A stretch of DNA of 49,992 nucleotides from Candidatus Iainarchaeum sp. (lineage in GTDB: Archaea; Iainarchaeota; Iainarchaeia; Iainarchaeales; JAAZKV01), in NCBI GenBank assembly GCA_012799645.1, contig JAAZKV010000023.1, positions 1 through 49,992 on the forward strand. Reading direction: 5' to 3'. How positions within the stretch are numbered: position 1 is the stretch's first letter; each line of letters opens with the position of its first letter. Below are positions 24,240-33,159 of this stretch, piece after piece. The translations under genes were made by a program, and so were the position numbers. The notes below the pieces were generated by a model. That model searched no databases and was not told the DNA's origin. It was given only the letters and a program-made list of their open reading frames with translations.

Positions 24240-24944
24240 ATGCCAACTAATATGTCAAAACTAAAAAACTTTCCAAAAAATCTTTCCAAAAAAATAATTA
24301 TTGGACTTACTGGGAGAAATGATAGTGAAGTTATTGAAAAAATAAAAAACGCTGACAAATTAAAAATAAAAGAAGCGGGATTATTTTTAGAAATGCTCAA
24401 ACCAAACCAAAGACAAAATGTTTATGAAGAATTAGAAAAATCAAAAATAAAAAAAATCCCACTAATACACGTAAGAGATGATATGGTAAAAAAAGAATTT
24501 GATTACTTGGAAAAAAAATACTCTCCAAAATATTATACAATACATGAAAGTACTTTCAACCACTTGCACAAATGGAAAAATTATCAACAAAAATTATTTT
24601 TAGAAATGAATTATGATAACCACATAGAAAAAAATGTGAAAGTTGAAAAAATTGGCGGGTTTTGCATTGATTTATCTCATCTAAAAGCAGCACAAGAACG
24701 AAACGCTAAAGAATATGAATACACAATAAAACAAATAAAAAAAACAAAAAATCTTTGCAACCACCTAAATGGATATGATGAAATTGAGAAAAGAGATATA
24801 CACACCATAAAAAGTGAAAAAGAATTTAATTACTTAAAAGAACTACCAAAAATTGTTTTTGGCGAAAAAATCGCTCTTGAAATGTTCAACCCAATAGAAG
24901 AACAAATCAAATACAAAAAATACTTAATTAAACTACTCACCTAA
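24240..24944 (+). CDS. Hypothetical TIM-barrel-like (sugar-phosphate-isomerase-like) protein
   Basis: Family not recognised with certainty. The 234-residue protein has strand-helix repeats with acidic or histidine residues at strand ends: GLFLEML, IPLIHVRDD, YYTIHEST, LFLEMNYDNH, GFCIDLSHL, RDIHTI and IALEMFN. These Glu/Asp/His positions look like the metal ligands of xylose-isomerase-like TIM barrels, including AP endonuclease IV and sugar isomerases. It begins at ATG 24240 or 24252 with no Shine-Dalgarno. It follows 250 bp of G-poor, A/C-rich spacer after aIF5A and precedes the ThiI PP-loop gene by 38 bp, so they may be cotranscribed. The barrel call is inference. Confidence 0.55.
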   Translation: MPTNMSKLKNFPKNLSKKIIIGLTGRNDSEVIEKIKNADKLKIKEAGLFLEMLKPNQRQNVYEELEKSKIKKIPLIHVRDDMVKKEFDYLEKKYSPKYYTIHESTFNHLHKWKNYQQKLFLEMNYDNHIEKNVKVEKIGGFCIDLSHLKAAQERNAKEYEYTIKQIKKTKNLCNHLNGYDEIEKRDIHTIKSEKEFNYLKELPKIVFGEKIALEMFNPIEEQIKYKKYLIKLLT

Positions 24945-24982
24945 ACGAAACAATAAATAAACCTACTAAACACAACCATAAT

Positions 24983-25657
24983 ATGAAAAATACTGCAAAA
25001 ACAAAAACAAACAAAAAAACAAATCCAAACAAAACAAAAAAACAAAAAGCACTATTGTTACTCTCAGGAGGATTTGATAGTCCAGTAGCAGGAAAACTGT
25101 TAGAAAACAAATTTCAATTAAGCGCAATACATTTTTCTCAAACACCATTCACTGATAATAGTGCAGAAGAAAAAGCGAAAAAAATATGCAAACTATTGGG
25201 AATACCAAAACTAATAATTATTGATGCTGGAGAAACACTACACGAAATCGCTAAAAGCACCTACCCCGAATTTTATTTTGTACTAATGAAAAGATACTTT
25301 ATGCAAGTGAGTGAAATAATTGCGGAAAAAGAAAAATGCGAATACCTAATCACAGGAGAAAGCATAGGACAAGTTAGTTCCCAAACAGCAAGCAACTTAA
25401 TGAACATAAATTTATCCACAAAAATAGAAATACTACGCCCACTATTTTTTTATACCAAACAAGAAATAATTGACAAAAGCAAAGAATTTGGATTCCACGA
25501 AATTTCAAAAGGGCCAGAAACTTGTGATGCACTAGCACACGGAAAAGTAAAAACCAAAAGCAAAATTAGTGACATAATGCGCGAAGAAAAAAAATGCAAA
25601 ATGGAACAAAAAATAAAACAATCATTGAAAAAAATAAGAACAGAAAAAATAAATTAA
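24983..25657 (+). CDS. Stand-alone ThiI PP-loop domain (tRNA 4-thiouridine synthesis)
   Basis: PP-loop ATPase half of ThiI, which adenylates U8 of tRNA and transfers sulphur to make s4U. After a 20-residue Lys/Asn/Thr-rich lead it has LLLLSGGFDSPVAGKLL (PP-loop at 28-33), LITGESIGQVSSQTASNL and PETCDALAHGKVKTK with the likely catalytic Cys. These are the ThiI catalytic-domain signatures. Full-length ThiI also needs an N-terminal ferredoxin-like/THUMP RNA-binding region, which is absent here but encoded separately at 40246-41079. Length 224 against about 380-480 for fused ThiI. A small unknown protein follows at 25740. Confidence 0.85.
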   Translation: MKNTAKTKTNKKTNPNKTKKQKALLLLSGGFDSPVAGKLLENKFQLSAIHFSQTPFTDNSAEEKAKKICKLLGIPKLIIIDAGETLHEIAKSTYPEFYFVLMKRYFMQVSEIIAEKEKCEYLITGESIGQVSSQTASNLMNINLSTKIEILRPLFFYTKQEIIDKSKEFGFHEISKGPETCDALAHGKVKTKSKISDIMREEKKCKMEQKIKQSLKKIRTEKIN

Positions 25658-25739
25658 AAAAAGAAAATATAAAAAAAATAAAAAAAAAATAAAAGATGAA
25701 TAAAAATTAAATAAAGTGCGGACAAAATTGGTGAAAAAA

Positions 25740-26018
25740 ATGGAACTAAATGATTATGTTGGAAAACCTTGTAGAAGTAAAACCGCTTACGAGTTTTTGC
25801 CAAAAAAATTAACAAAATTGAATTTGGAAAAACTTAAAGAAAAATTAGAAAAAAAAGCAACAATTGAAGTTAATTCAAAATTATTAATAATAATGAAACT
25901 AAACAACCACACAATCTCACTCTTTCCATCAGGGAGAATACTCGTAAGAGGAGAAAGAGACGAAAACAAAGCAAAACAAACCGCTCAAGAAATAATAAAA
26001 ATAATAAAAAAACAATAG
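25740..26018 (+). CDS. Small hypothetical alpha/beta protein
   Basis: A 92-residue protein from ATG 25740, chosen over the GTG at 25716 because GGTGA (25730-25734) is correctly spaced. It has paired strands and helices: KATIEVNSKLLIIMKLNNHTISLFPSGRILVRGERDENKAKQTAQEII. The last part (strand, 'PSGRILVRG', 'DENKAKQTAQEI' helix) looks like one half of a TBP-type fold, but this is only a resemblance. The protein is basic. It lies after the ThiI PP-loop gene and before the HIT gene; a role in tRNA modification with ThiI would be a guess. Confidence 0.7.
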   Translation: MELNDYVGKPCRSKTAYEFLPKKLTKLNLEKLKEKLEKKATIEVNSKLLIIMKLNNHTISLFPSGRILVRGERDENKAKQTAQEIIKIIKKQ

Positions 26019-26124
26019 CAAAAAATCAAACAATGATTAATAATATAAAATAAATGCAACAATAACTAATTGTAATTAATTGTAATTAAATATTTTTGAT
26101 TAAAAAAATGGAATAAGGATAATT

Positions 26125-26574
26125 ATGACATACACTAGTACTGAATGTTTGTTTTGCAAATTTGTGAACAAAGAAATTGAAACAAAAATAATTTATGAAA
26201 ATGAATATGTAATGGCTTTTCTTGATATTAACCCTGCTGGAGAATTATCAGGACACACACTTGTAATAACAAAAAAACACTACCAAAACATCCACGATGT
26301 TGATGAAAAAGATTTAGAAGAACTAATAAAAACCGTGAAAAGAATTGCAATTGCTGTGAAAAATGTTAGTGGAGCTGATGGGGTAAACATTTTACAAAAC
26401 AATGAAAAAGCAGCAGGACAATTAGTGCCCCACATCCATTTCCACGTTATTCCAAGAAAAAATGGGGACGGGATTTGGTTTGATACAAAAAGAAGAGCAC
26501 TAAGACCACTAGAACAAGCACAAGTATCTGATTTAATAAGAGAAGAACTAAAAAAACAAACAGGGTTTTTGTAA
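26125..26574 (+). CDS. HIT-family hydrolase
   Basis: Histidine-triad nucleotide-binding or hydrolysing protein of the Hint/Fhit branch. The active-site triad is HIHFHVIPR (H103, H105, H107), and the N-terminus has CLFCKFVNKEI, including the zinc-type CxxC seen in many archaeal and bacterial HIT proteins, followed by FLDINPAGELSGHTLVITKKH. Length 149 is normal. Substrates are probably nucleoside phosphoramidates or dinucleoside polyphosphates; the exact one is unknown. AAGGAT lies upstream of the ATG as a ribosome binding site. Confidence 0.92.
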   Translation: MTYTSTECLFCKFVNKEIETKIIYENEYVMAFLDINPAGELSGHTLVITKKHYQNIHDVDEKDLEELIKTVKRIAIAVKNVSGADGVNILQNNEKAAGQLVPHIHFHVIPRKNGDGIWFDTKRRALRPLEQAQVSDLIREELKKQTGFL

Positions 26575-26711
26575 CAAAACTAACTCTACAAAAACAAAAA
26601 ATTTACGAAACTAATTCACAAAACTAATTCACAAAACTTACACTCACAAAACTAATTAATGAAATTAAATCCACAAAACCAAATTTCAAAAAACATTAGT
26701 ATTAGATATTT

Positions 26712-27395
26712 TTAGATATTTATTGATAAGTAAGTTAATATTCCACCAATAAAAGCCAATACCGATACTGCAATAATACTATCCGAAGTAATTGTTTTAA
26801 TATCAAGAGAAATCAAAAAGAATAAAGAAAAAGCGAAAAAAATTAAAGCAAGTCCGATCAAAAATAATCTAAAAAAAGAATTCCTGACCTTAATTCCTTT
26901 TAATTTAGTTTCATCCAAATCTTTTTTTATTAAATTAATTGTCTTCTCGTTCTCTTTTGAAGCCAAATGAACTTCCTCATTTAATTTTGCTAATTTTGAA
27001 ACAGAATCATTAATAGAGTCCTGAAATTGTTTTTGTTGAGCAGAGTTAGCTAACTTGGTTTTCAAAAACTCTTCCTCAATTTCTTTTTTCAACAATTCTT
27101 TCTTTTCATCAATCAAATTATCAACAAACCCTGAAAAATCCTTCTTAATAAACTCTGATTGTTCAGCCACGGATTTTTTTACCAAAGCATCAATCTCAGA
27201 TCTTAACAAAGTAAAAGTATCTGCTTGCGCAATCAAAAGCAATCTCTTAGCTTGATCTTGAGAAACACCCAAATTCATTAAAGAAGAAATAATTTCTGAC
27301 TCAGAAGCATTATTTTGAACCATCTCTTGAATAATAGAAATAATACTTGCTTTATCATCAACCTTATTACCACCAATTTTATTTTTAACAACCAT
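26712..27395 (-). CDS. Membrane protein with UBA-like N-terminal domain and coiled coil
   Basis: Unrecognised protein of about 227 residues from ATG 27395. Its N-terminal helical domain (ASIISIIQEMVQNNASESEI then NLGVSQDQAKRLLLIAQAD) follows the same pattern as the first 50 residues of the coiled-coil protein at 18534-20582. A Lys/Glu-rich coiled coil comes next (about 60-170), then two hydrophobic helices, FFRLFLIGLALIFFAFSLFFL and IIAVSVLAFIGGILTYLSI, so the C-terminus is anchored in the membrane with the rest probably cytoplasmic. The frame extends six codons further upstream with no signal. It may work with, or bind, the soluble coiled-coil protein; this is inference. Confidence 0.75.
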   Translation of the reverse strand: MVVKNKIGGNKVDDKASIISIIQEMVQNNASESEIISSLMNLGVSQDQAKRLLLIAQADTFTLLRSEIDALVKKSVAEQSEFIKKDFSGFVDNLIDEKKELLKKEIEEEFLKTKLANSAQQKQFQDSINDSVSKLAKLNEEVHLASKENEKTINLIKKDLDETKLKGIKVRNSFFRLFLIGLALIFFAFSLFFLISLDIKTITSDSIIAVSVLAFIGGILTYLSINI

Positions 27396-27683
27396 AAAAA
27401 TCAAATCCAACAAACACCAAAACCAACAAATACTAAACCATAATAATTACTAAATCCAATAATTACCAAATCAAATATAACTACTAATCCCAATAATTAC
27501 CAAACCAACATATACTACTAACCCAATTCTAATATACCAACCAATCAAATCTACTATCAAATAAAAAAACAATTTCTCCTTAATAACTCTTTACATCCCT
27601 CACAAATACATTTCACTCCAAAACATTTCACTCCAAAACATTTCCAACTAATACATTCCCCACTAATGTATTTTCTCCCAAAA

Positions 27684-28166
27684 TTAAACAACTACAATGA
27701 AAGGTAATTGTCTGTATGATAAAACAAAATAAACCCCTTTTTTTAATACTTGAATTTTTTTTGTGTCAAGAGAATCAATTGATTCAATAGTGGTAACATT
27801 ATTCAACTCATACCCATCAAGATACACTACATCAATATTAGAAATTTTTGAAGAAGAAAAATTTTTCACCGAAATTGAACCATTTGAATAAAATGAAAGC
27901 AAACCCGGTTTAAAAAATAACAAAAACAACAAAACAAATAAACAAGAAAAGAAAAAAAACCTAAAAGCTCTTTTTGTTTTATCCACCCCAAAACTTTTCT
28001 CATACCTCTTTATCACTTCCTCAGGAATAACTCTTTTTGAAAACAAAACAGACATATTTTTGTCAATATCCTCTGCTTTTTTATCCAATTGTTTTTGAAC
28101 TTTAACCTCTTGTTTTTTTAATTCAGGAACCTCAAATTCGATTAAATAAAAATCCTTGTCAAGCAT
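27684..28166 (-). CDS. Hypothetical single-pass membrane protein
   Basis: About 160 residues from ATG 28166 (MLDKDFYLIEF); a longer frame to 28250 exists but a TATA box at 28186-28193 puts transcription start next to ATG 28166. A charged cytoplasmic part with KKQEVKVQKQLDKKAEDIDK precedes one strongly hydrophobic helix (about 69-92, FFFFSCLFVLLFLLFF), and a beta-rich C-terminal domain follows (SISVKNFSSSKISNIDVVYLDG). No known family seen. The gap to 27395 is low-complexity A/C/T with short repeats. Confidence 0.65.
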   Translation of the reverse strand: MLDKDFYLIEFEVPELKKQEVKVQKQLDKKAEDIDKNMSVLFSKRVIPEEVIKRYEKSFGVDKTKRAFRFFFFSCLFVLLFLLFFKPGLLSFYSNGSISVKNFSSSKISNIDVVYLDGYELNNVTTIESIDSLDTKKIQVLKKGVYFVLSYRQLPFIVVV

Positions 28167-28185
28167 AACTAAATTAGGCAATACA

Positions 28186-28193
28186 ATATATAA
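28186..28193 (-). promoter_or_regulatory. TATA box of the leaderless membrane-protein gene
   Basis: TTATATAT on the minus strand, within GCTTATATATTG, lies about 23 bp before the ATG at 28166 with no ribosome binding site between. This is the spacing expected of a leaderless archaeal transcript. The rest of the gap to 28452 is A-rich; ahead of mcm it contains a short TGGC-AGTGC-GCCA hairpin near 28390-28405. Confidence 0.6.
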
Positions 28194-28452
28194 GCATTTC
28201 ACAAACAACCAACAACAAAGTTTGAATTCTTTTAGCCACCAAGTGCGCACTTGTTAGAAATCCAAACCACGAAAGTATTAATCAAAGTAAGGTGTAATAT
28301 AATAGAAAGAAAAAAAATAAAAAAAAATAAAAAAAAAGAAAGAATAATAAACAATCTAATTCTCCCAAACGATACAAAGTAGTGGCAGTGCGCCAAGCAT
28401 AGAGTTTTAAACGAAAAGTGAAAAGTATTTTTTGAGGAAAGGGGGGAGTTAA

Positions 28453-30567
28453 ATGGTTGAACTTAATTTAGAAGAAATTGAAAGACAAGAAAGTTCTCCA
28501 TTTACAGAAAAATTTGAAGAATTTTTCAACATTATTTATAGAAAAGAAATAGAAAAAATGGTTGAATCATACCCTGAAAAAAGAAGTCTTGTACTTGATT
28601 TTAAAGCACTTGAAAAATTTGATCCACTCCTAGCCGATGAATTGCTTGACAATCCTGACCCAGTAATTGAAGCAGCGGAAAACGCGATAAGACAAGTAAA
28701 TATCCCATCACTCCAAGTAGAAGAATTTAAACCACACGTAAGAATCAGCAACTTGCCAAAAGATAGAGAAATTGATCTAAAAGATATTAGTTCAAAACAC
28801 TTAAACAAAATGATATGCGTAGAAGGACTAATGAGACAAATCACTGATGTGTTACCAAAACTAATACTCGCTGTTTGGAAATGCAGAAGGTGTGGGAATA
28901 TTTACAAAATCCCACAAGATAGAAAAACAAAACTAACACAACCAAATATGTGTGAATGCAGATCAAGAGAATTTGAACTACTCGAAGACAAATCAGGGTT
29001 TATTGATTACCAAAAAATCGAAATACAAGAACCACTAGAAAAACTAAAAGGAAACGAACAAGCAGTGTACTTGAAAGTATTTGTAAGCGATGATATTGTA
29101 AACAAAGTAGCCGCAGGAGACAAAACAAAATTTGTAGGAATACTAAGATTACTTCCACCCGATAGAGAGAAAAAAAATATTTACGGAAAATATTTGGAAG
29201 TGAATTATTTAGAAGAAACACAAAAAGAATTCTCTGAAGTGGAAGTAACAAAAGAAGAACAAGAAGAAATAAAAAAACTCGCAAACGATCCTAATGTTTA
29301 TGAATTACTAATTGATAGTATTGCACCAGCAATTTATGGACACAACATAGTGAAAGAAAGTATTGCACTACAATTGTTCGGTGGAGTAACAAAAAATCTC
29401 CCAAACAAACAAATGATAAGAGGAAACATTCACGTACTACTAATCGGTGACCCAGGATGTGGAAAATCACAACTATTAACCGCGGCAAACAACATTGCTC
29501 CAAAAAGTATTTACATAAGTGGAAAAACAACATCAGGAGTAGGACTAACCGCATCAGCTGTTAAAGATGAATTCGGAGAAGGAGGATGGACACTAAAAGC
29601 AGGAGCACTAGTACTCTCAAGCGGAGGAGTGTGTATGGCTGATGAATTAGATAAAATGGAAGCCCAAGACAGAAGTGCACTACACGAAGCAATGGAACAA
29701 GGAATGATATCAGTAGCGAAAGCAGGAATTGTAACAAGATTCAAATCAGACACATCACTACTAGCAGCAGCGAACCCAAAATTTTCTCGCTTTGATCCCT
29801 TCACTCCATTCCTAGAACAAATAGAACTACCAGCATCACTAATCTCAAGATTTGATTTATTTTTTATGATAAAAGATGTGCTTGACAAAACAATGGATCA
29901 AAAAATATCAGAACACATTCTAATAACACACCAAAGTGGAGAAAAACTAAAACAATCAAACATTACAGGAAAAGCACTAAGTAAAAAAGAATTAGAAAAA
30001 ATTGAAGAAGTGACAAAACCAAAAATTGATCCAGAGCTATTACGAAAATACATATCATACGCAAGACAAAAATGCTTTCCAATCCTAACTGATGAAGCAA
30101 TGAAAACAATAAGTGAATTTTATGTAGGACTAAGAGACCAAGGAAGAGGAAAAGGAACCTACGCAGCAACCGCAAGACAACTAGAAGGACTAGTAAGACT
30201 CTCAGAAGCAAGTGCAAGAGTAAGATTAAGCGACACAGTAGAAATTGAAGATGCAGAAAGAGCAATCAGATTAGTAAAAAAATCACTAGAAGAAACAGTA
30301 ACTGATCCCGAAACAGGAAACATAGACATTGATATTGTAACAAGCGGAATAACACAATCAAAACAAAACGCAATAAGCATAGTAATGAGATTAATAAAAG
30401 AAGCGATGGGAGAAGGAATAGACATGGTTCCAGTAGAACAAGTAATAACCATGGGAATAGAAAAAGGGCTAGATGAAGAAAAAATCAAAAGCGCAATGGA
30501 AGACCTTGAAAAAAAAGGAGACATATACAGACCACGGCACCACTTTGTAAAACCATCAACAAAATAA
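28453..30567 (+). CDS. mcm: Replicative helicase MCM
   Basis: Hexameric helicase that unwinds DNA at the fork. About 704 residues. The N-terminal domain contains a Cys cluster, CRRCGNIY...CECRSREF (about 142-175), in which the second pair is CxC and not the usual CxxC. The AAA+ core has Walker A GDPGCGKSQLL (331-341), Walker B CMADELDKM (392-400) and an arginine finger region ISRFDLFF (near 463), with a winged-helix C-terminus. The start follows GGGGGGAG, a strong Shine-Dalgarno. It is a single MCM of normal size. No origin repeats were seen nearby. Confidence 0.97.
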   Translation: MVELNLEEIERQESSPFTEKFEEFFNIIYRKEIEKMVESYPEKRSLVLDFKALEKFDPLLADELLDNPDPVIEAAENAIRQVNIPSLQVEEFKPHVRISNLPKDREIDLKDISSKHLNKMICVEGLMRQITDVLPKLILAVWKCRRCGNIYKIPQDRKTKLTQPNMCECRSREFELLEDKSGFIDYQKIEIQEPLEKLKGNEQAVYLKVFVSDDIVNKVAAGDKTKFVGILRLLPPDREKKNIYGKYLEVNYLEETQKEFSEVEVTKEEQEEIKKLANDPNVYELLIDSIAPAIYGHNIVKESIALQLFGGVTKNLPNKQMIRGNIHVLLIGDPGCGKSQLLTAANNIAPKSIYISGKTTSGVGLTASAVKDEFGEGGWTLKAGALVLSSGGVCMADELDKMEAQDRSALHEAMEQGMISVAKAGIVTRFKSDTSLLAAANPKFSRFDPFTPFLEQIELPASLISRFDLFFMIKDVLDKTMDQKISEHILITHQSGEKLKQSNITGKALSKKELEKIEEVTKPKIDPELLRKYISYARQKCFPILTDEAMKTISEFYVGLRDQGRGKGTYAATARQLEGLVRLSEASARVRLSDTVEIEDAERAIRLVKKSLEETVTDPETGNIDIDIVTSGITQSKQNAISIVMRLIKEAMGEGIDMVPVEQVITMGIEKGLDEEKIKSAMEDLEKKGDIYRPRHHFVKPSTK

Positions 30568-30711
30568 AACAAACAAAAAAACTAATAAAAAACCTAATAA
30601 AATCTAAAAAAACTAATAAAAAAAACAAAAAAATACTAATAAAAAAAACTAATAAGAAAACAAAAAAACAAAACACCAACACTTAAATAATCAACTAAAC
30701 AAAAATGATTT

Positions 30712-31644
30712 ATGAAAAAGAAAAAAACAACAAAAAAAATTGCTAAAAAAACTACTAAAATATTCAAAAACACAAAAACACTAAAAACCACTGAACAAAA
30801 CATTACAAAAGAAAACCAAACCAATAATGAAAGTTGGTTAAGTGCAGAAGTAATAATAAAACTAGCAATAATTTTTATCATAATAGAAGGAATCGGATTA
30901 TTTGTTGCAATAAACCTAATCCCACAAAATGTAGCACAACCACTATTCAGCGAAGACATAAATGATCCAATGAACGCCATCGGATTATTTGTAACAATAC
31001 TAATAATGACAGGAATAATACTACTAATACTAAAATACAAAAAAGAAAACCAATTCCTAAAACTAATAGAAGCACTTGCAATATTCTCAGCAACAATAAT
31101 AGTGATGAGTGCAATAACAACTAATGAAATACTCGCAATAACAATAGCACTAGGAATAACAATAACACGAATTTTAAAAAGAAAAAGCATACTACTACGA
31201 AACATAGTAGGAGCAATCGCTATTGCCGGAGCAGGAGCACTACTAGGAATATCACTAGGACTAATACCAATCCTACTATTCATAACAATCCTATCCATCT
31301 ATGACATCATCGCAGTGTTTGGAACAAAACACATGGTTACACTCGGAAAAGCAGTTACGAAAAAAAACTTTGCATTCACAATCGCAATACCAACAAAAAA
31401 ACACTTCTTTGAACTAGGAAACGGGGACCTAGTAATCCCACTACTAGTAGCAACAAGCATAATCGCAAACGGGTGGTTCATAAACAACCTACTAGTAGCA
31501 ATAATTTGTCTAATTGCGAGTTTTATTGGATTATGCACAAGCATCTATATGGTATCAGTAAAAAAAATAGCGATGCCCGCACTACCACCACAAACACTAC
31601 TAATGATAATAGTAATAATCACATCAATAATTTTCTTTGCATAA
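30712..31644 (+). CDS. Presenilin/SPP-like intramembrane aspartyl protease (PSH)
   Basis: Multi-pass intramembrane protease of the archaeal presenilin homologue family (A22). About nine hydrophobic segments follow a Lys/Thr-rich cytoplasmic start of about 40 residues. Catalytic motifs are SIYDIIAVFGTKHM (YD motif, Asp near 198), LGNGDLVIP (GxGD, Asp near 239) and MPALPPQ (the PAL motif). Such enzymes cut within transmembrane helices, for example signal-peptide remnants. Length 310. It follows mcm by about 145 A-rich bases with no clear Shine-Dalgarno. Confidence 0.9.
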   Translation: MKKKKTTKKIAKKTTKIFKNTKTLKTTEQNITKENQTNNESWLSAEVIIKLAIIFIIIEGIGLFVAINLIPQNVAQPLFSEDINDPMNAIGLFVTILIMTGIILLILKYKKENQFLKLIEALAIFSATIIVMSAITTNEILAITIALGITITRILKRKSILLRNIVGAIAIAGAGALLGISLGLIPILLFITILSIYDIIAVFGTKHMVTLGKAVTKKNFAFTIAIPTKKHFFELGNGDLVIPLLVATSIIANGWFINNLLVAIICLIASFIGLCTSIYMVSVKKIAMPALPPQTLLMIIVIITSIIFFA

Positions 31645-31890
31645 AAAATATTTAAAAAAAACTAATTAAAAAAATATTAAAAAAAATGTTTAAAGAAAAA
31701 AACTTGTCAAAACAAAAATAAAAAATATTTAAAAAATAAAAATAACACAAATAAAAAAATCAAAACTAATTAAACAAAAAATAAAATAATTAAAAAAAAA
31801 TAAAACAAAAACTAAATAAAAAAATAAAAAAAAAATAAATTATTGGAGGATTAAATAAAAAATGAATAATTAAATAGAAAATTAAGAAAA

Positions 31891-32595
31891 TTAAACAACT
31901 GCTTGAACACAACTCATCGCTAAATAATCAGCAGGAATTCCGAACAATGATAAAATAAATGCTGCTCCAAAATAACCAGCATAAGCAATCAAAACATACC
32001 TCATAATTTTCCCAATAAAACAACCAACAAAAAACTTTATTTTACTATACCTTGCAAGACCGGCTGCAAGACCAATTACATCAAAAGGAAGCGGAGTAAA
32101 AGCAAAAACCACTAACAAAGGAATCCCAACTTTGTTTAATTGATCCTTCAAAATTTTTAGTTGAGCAATTTCACTTTTCTTCATCTTATTAAAAGTAGTA
32201 ATGCCCAAATAACCAATAATATACCCTGAAAATTCTCCAAAAGAAGCGCCAAGAGCAACAACCACTCCTAACAAAAGTGGAGAAAAAATACCTAAATTCA
32301 AAAACTCAACAACCGAAATAGGAGCAAGGAATATATCCAGAGGGAGAGGAAAAAACAAAGAAGCATTCGCAATAATTGAAACAAAAAATAAACCAACAAC
32401 TCCAACAGCACCCGAATTCTTAATAAAACAAAAAAAATCTTCAACCTTAAAAAAACCAGTGACAAAAGCTAAAATAATTAATAAAATAAAACCCCCAAAA
32501 ATAAGCATTAATTTATACTCAAAATCATTCTCTTTCTTTTTTGATTTACGAGAAGATTTTTTAGAAAAATTTCCAAAAGGAAGTTTAAAAACCAT
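31891..32595 (-). CDS. VTT-domain (SNARE-associated/DedA-like) membrane protein
   Basis: Multi-pass inner-membrane protein of 234 residues with a basic N-terminus (KKSSRKSKKKEN). The VTT pattern is visible in SFGEFSGYIIGYLG and FAFTPLPFDVIGLAAGLARYSKIKFF, the latter with the re-entrant loop Pro and conserved Gly/Arg. Relatives act as lipid scramblases or transporters (DedA, TMEM41/64); the substrate is unknown. A TATA box CTATATAAAAG at 32615-32625 lies about 22 bp from the ATG, consistent with a leaderless transcript. It is divergent from aIF2-beta and separated from the protease gene by an A-rich spacer of 246 bp with no visible gene. Confidence 0.85.
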   Translation of the reverse strand: MVFKLPFGNFSKKSSRKSKKKENDFEYKLMLIFGGFILLIILAFVTGFFKVEDFFCFIKNSGAVGVVGLFFVSIIANASLFFPLPLDIFLAPISVVEFLNLGIFSPLLLGVVVALGASFGEFSGYIIGYLGITTFNKMKKSEIAQLKILKDQLNKVGIPLLVVFAFTPLPFDVIGLAAGLARYSKIKFFVGCFIGKIMRYVLIAYAGYFGAAFILSLFGIPADYLAMSCVQAVV

Positions 32596-32614
32596 AAAAT
32601 AATAGGAAAACTGG

Positions 32615-32625
32615 CTTTTATATAG
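32615..32625 (-). promoter_or_regulatory. TATA box of the VTT gene
   Basis: CTATATAAAAG on the minus strand is centred about 24 bp before the ATG at 32595. There is no Shine-Dalgarno in between, so translation would begin at the 5' end of the transcript. Confidence 0.6.
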
Positions 32626-32701
32626 TTTTTGTTAGAAAAAATAATTAGAAAATATAATAAAATTTTAATAAAAAAAATGAAAAAATAAGAGAAGTGAAAA
32701 A

Positions 32702-33109
32702 ATGAACCAAAGTTATGAAGAAATGCTAAACAGAGCATACCTCTCAATACCAAAAAAAGCACAAACCCACGAAAGATTCGAAATACCAAGAGCAGAATCA
32801 ATGATACAAGGAAACAAAACAATAGTAAGAGGAATAAACGAACTAATCAAAACAATGAGAAGAGAAAAAAAGCACTTCCTAAAATACTTAATGAAAGAAA
32901 CCGCACTACCACTAAGCGAAGGAAACAACCAAATAATAATAAACGGAAAAGTAGGAGCAATCCAACTAAACAGATTAATAGAAAATTATTTCAAACAGTA
33001 CATACTATGCCACGAATGCGGAAAACCTGACACAAACCTAACCACACAAGGAGGAGTACAAACAATAAAATGTGAAGCATGCGGAGCAATAAAACCTGTT
33101 TCTATGTAA
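32702..33109 (+). CDS. eif2b: Translation initiation factor aIF2 beta
   Basis: Beta subunit of the heterotrimeric aIF2 that delivers initiator Met-tRNA. The 135-residue protein has the central alpha/beta domain (FEIPRAESMIQGNKTIVRG, EKKHFLKYLMKE) and a C-terminal zinc ribbon with C103/C106 and C124/C127 (CHECGKPDT, CEACGAIK). Length is normal. AAGTGAAAAA precedes the ATG. The alpha and gamma subunits are not in this window. DUF424 and aIF1A follow in the same direction, a known archaeal initiation-factor neighbourhood. Confidence 0.96.
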   Translation: MNQSYEEMLNRAYLSIPKKAQTHERFEIPRAESMIQGNKTIVRGINELIKTMRREKKHFLKYLMKETALPLSEGNNQIIINGKVGAIQLNRLIENYFKQYILCHECGKPDTNLTTQGGVQTIKCEACGAIKPVSM

Positions 33110-33159
33110 AAATTGTTTCTATGTAAAAATTAATTCTAAAAAAAAATTGAAGTGAAAAA

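Noticed and set aside
28250-28452. Replication origin upstream of mcm
   Set aside because: Only A-rich sequence and a small hairpin; no repeated origin-recognition boxes and no cdc6/orc gene in the window.
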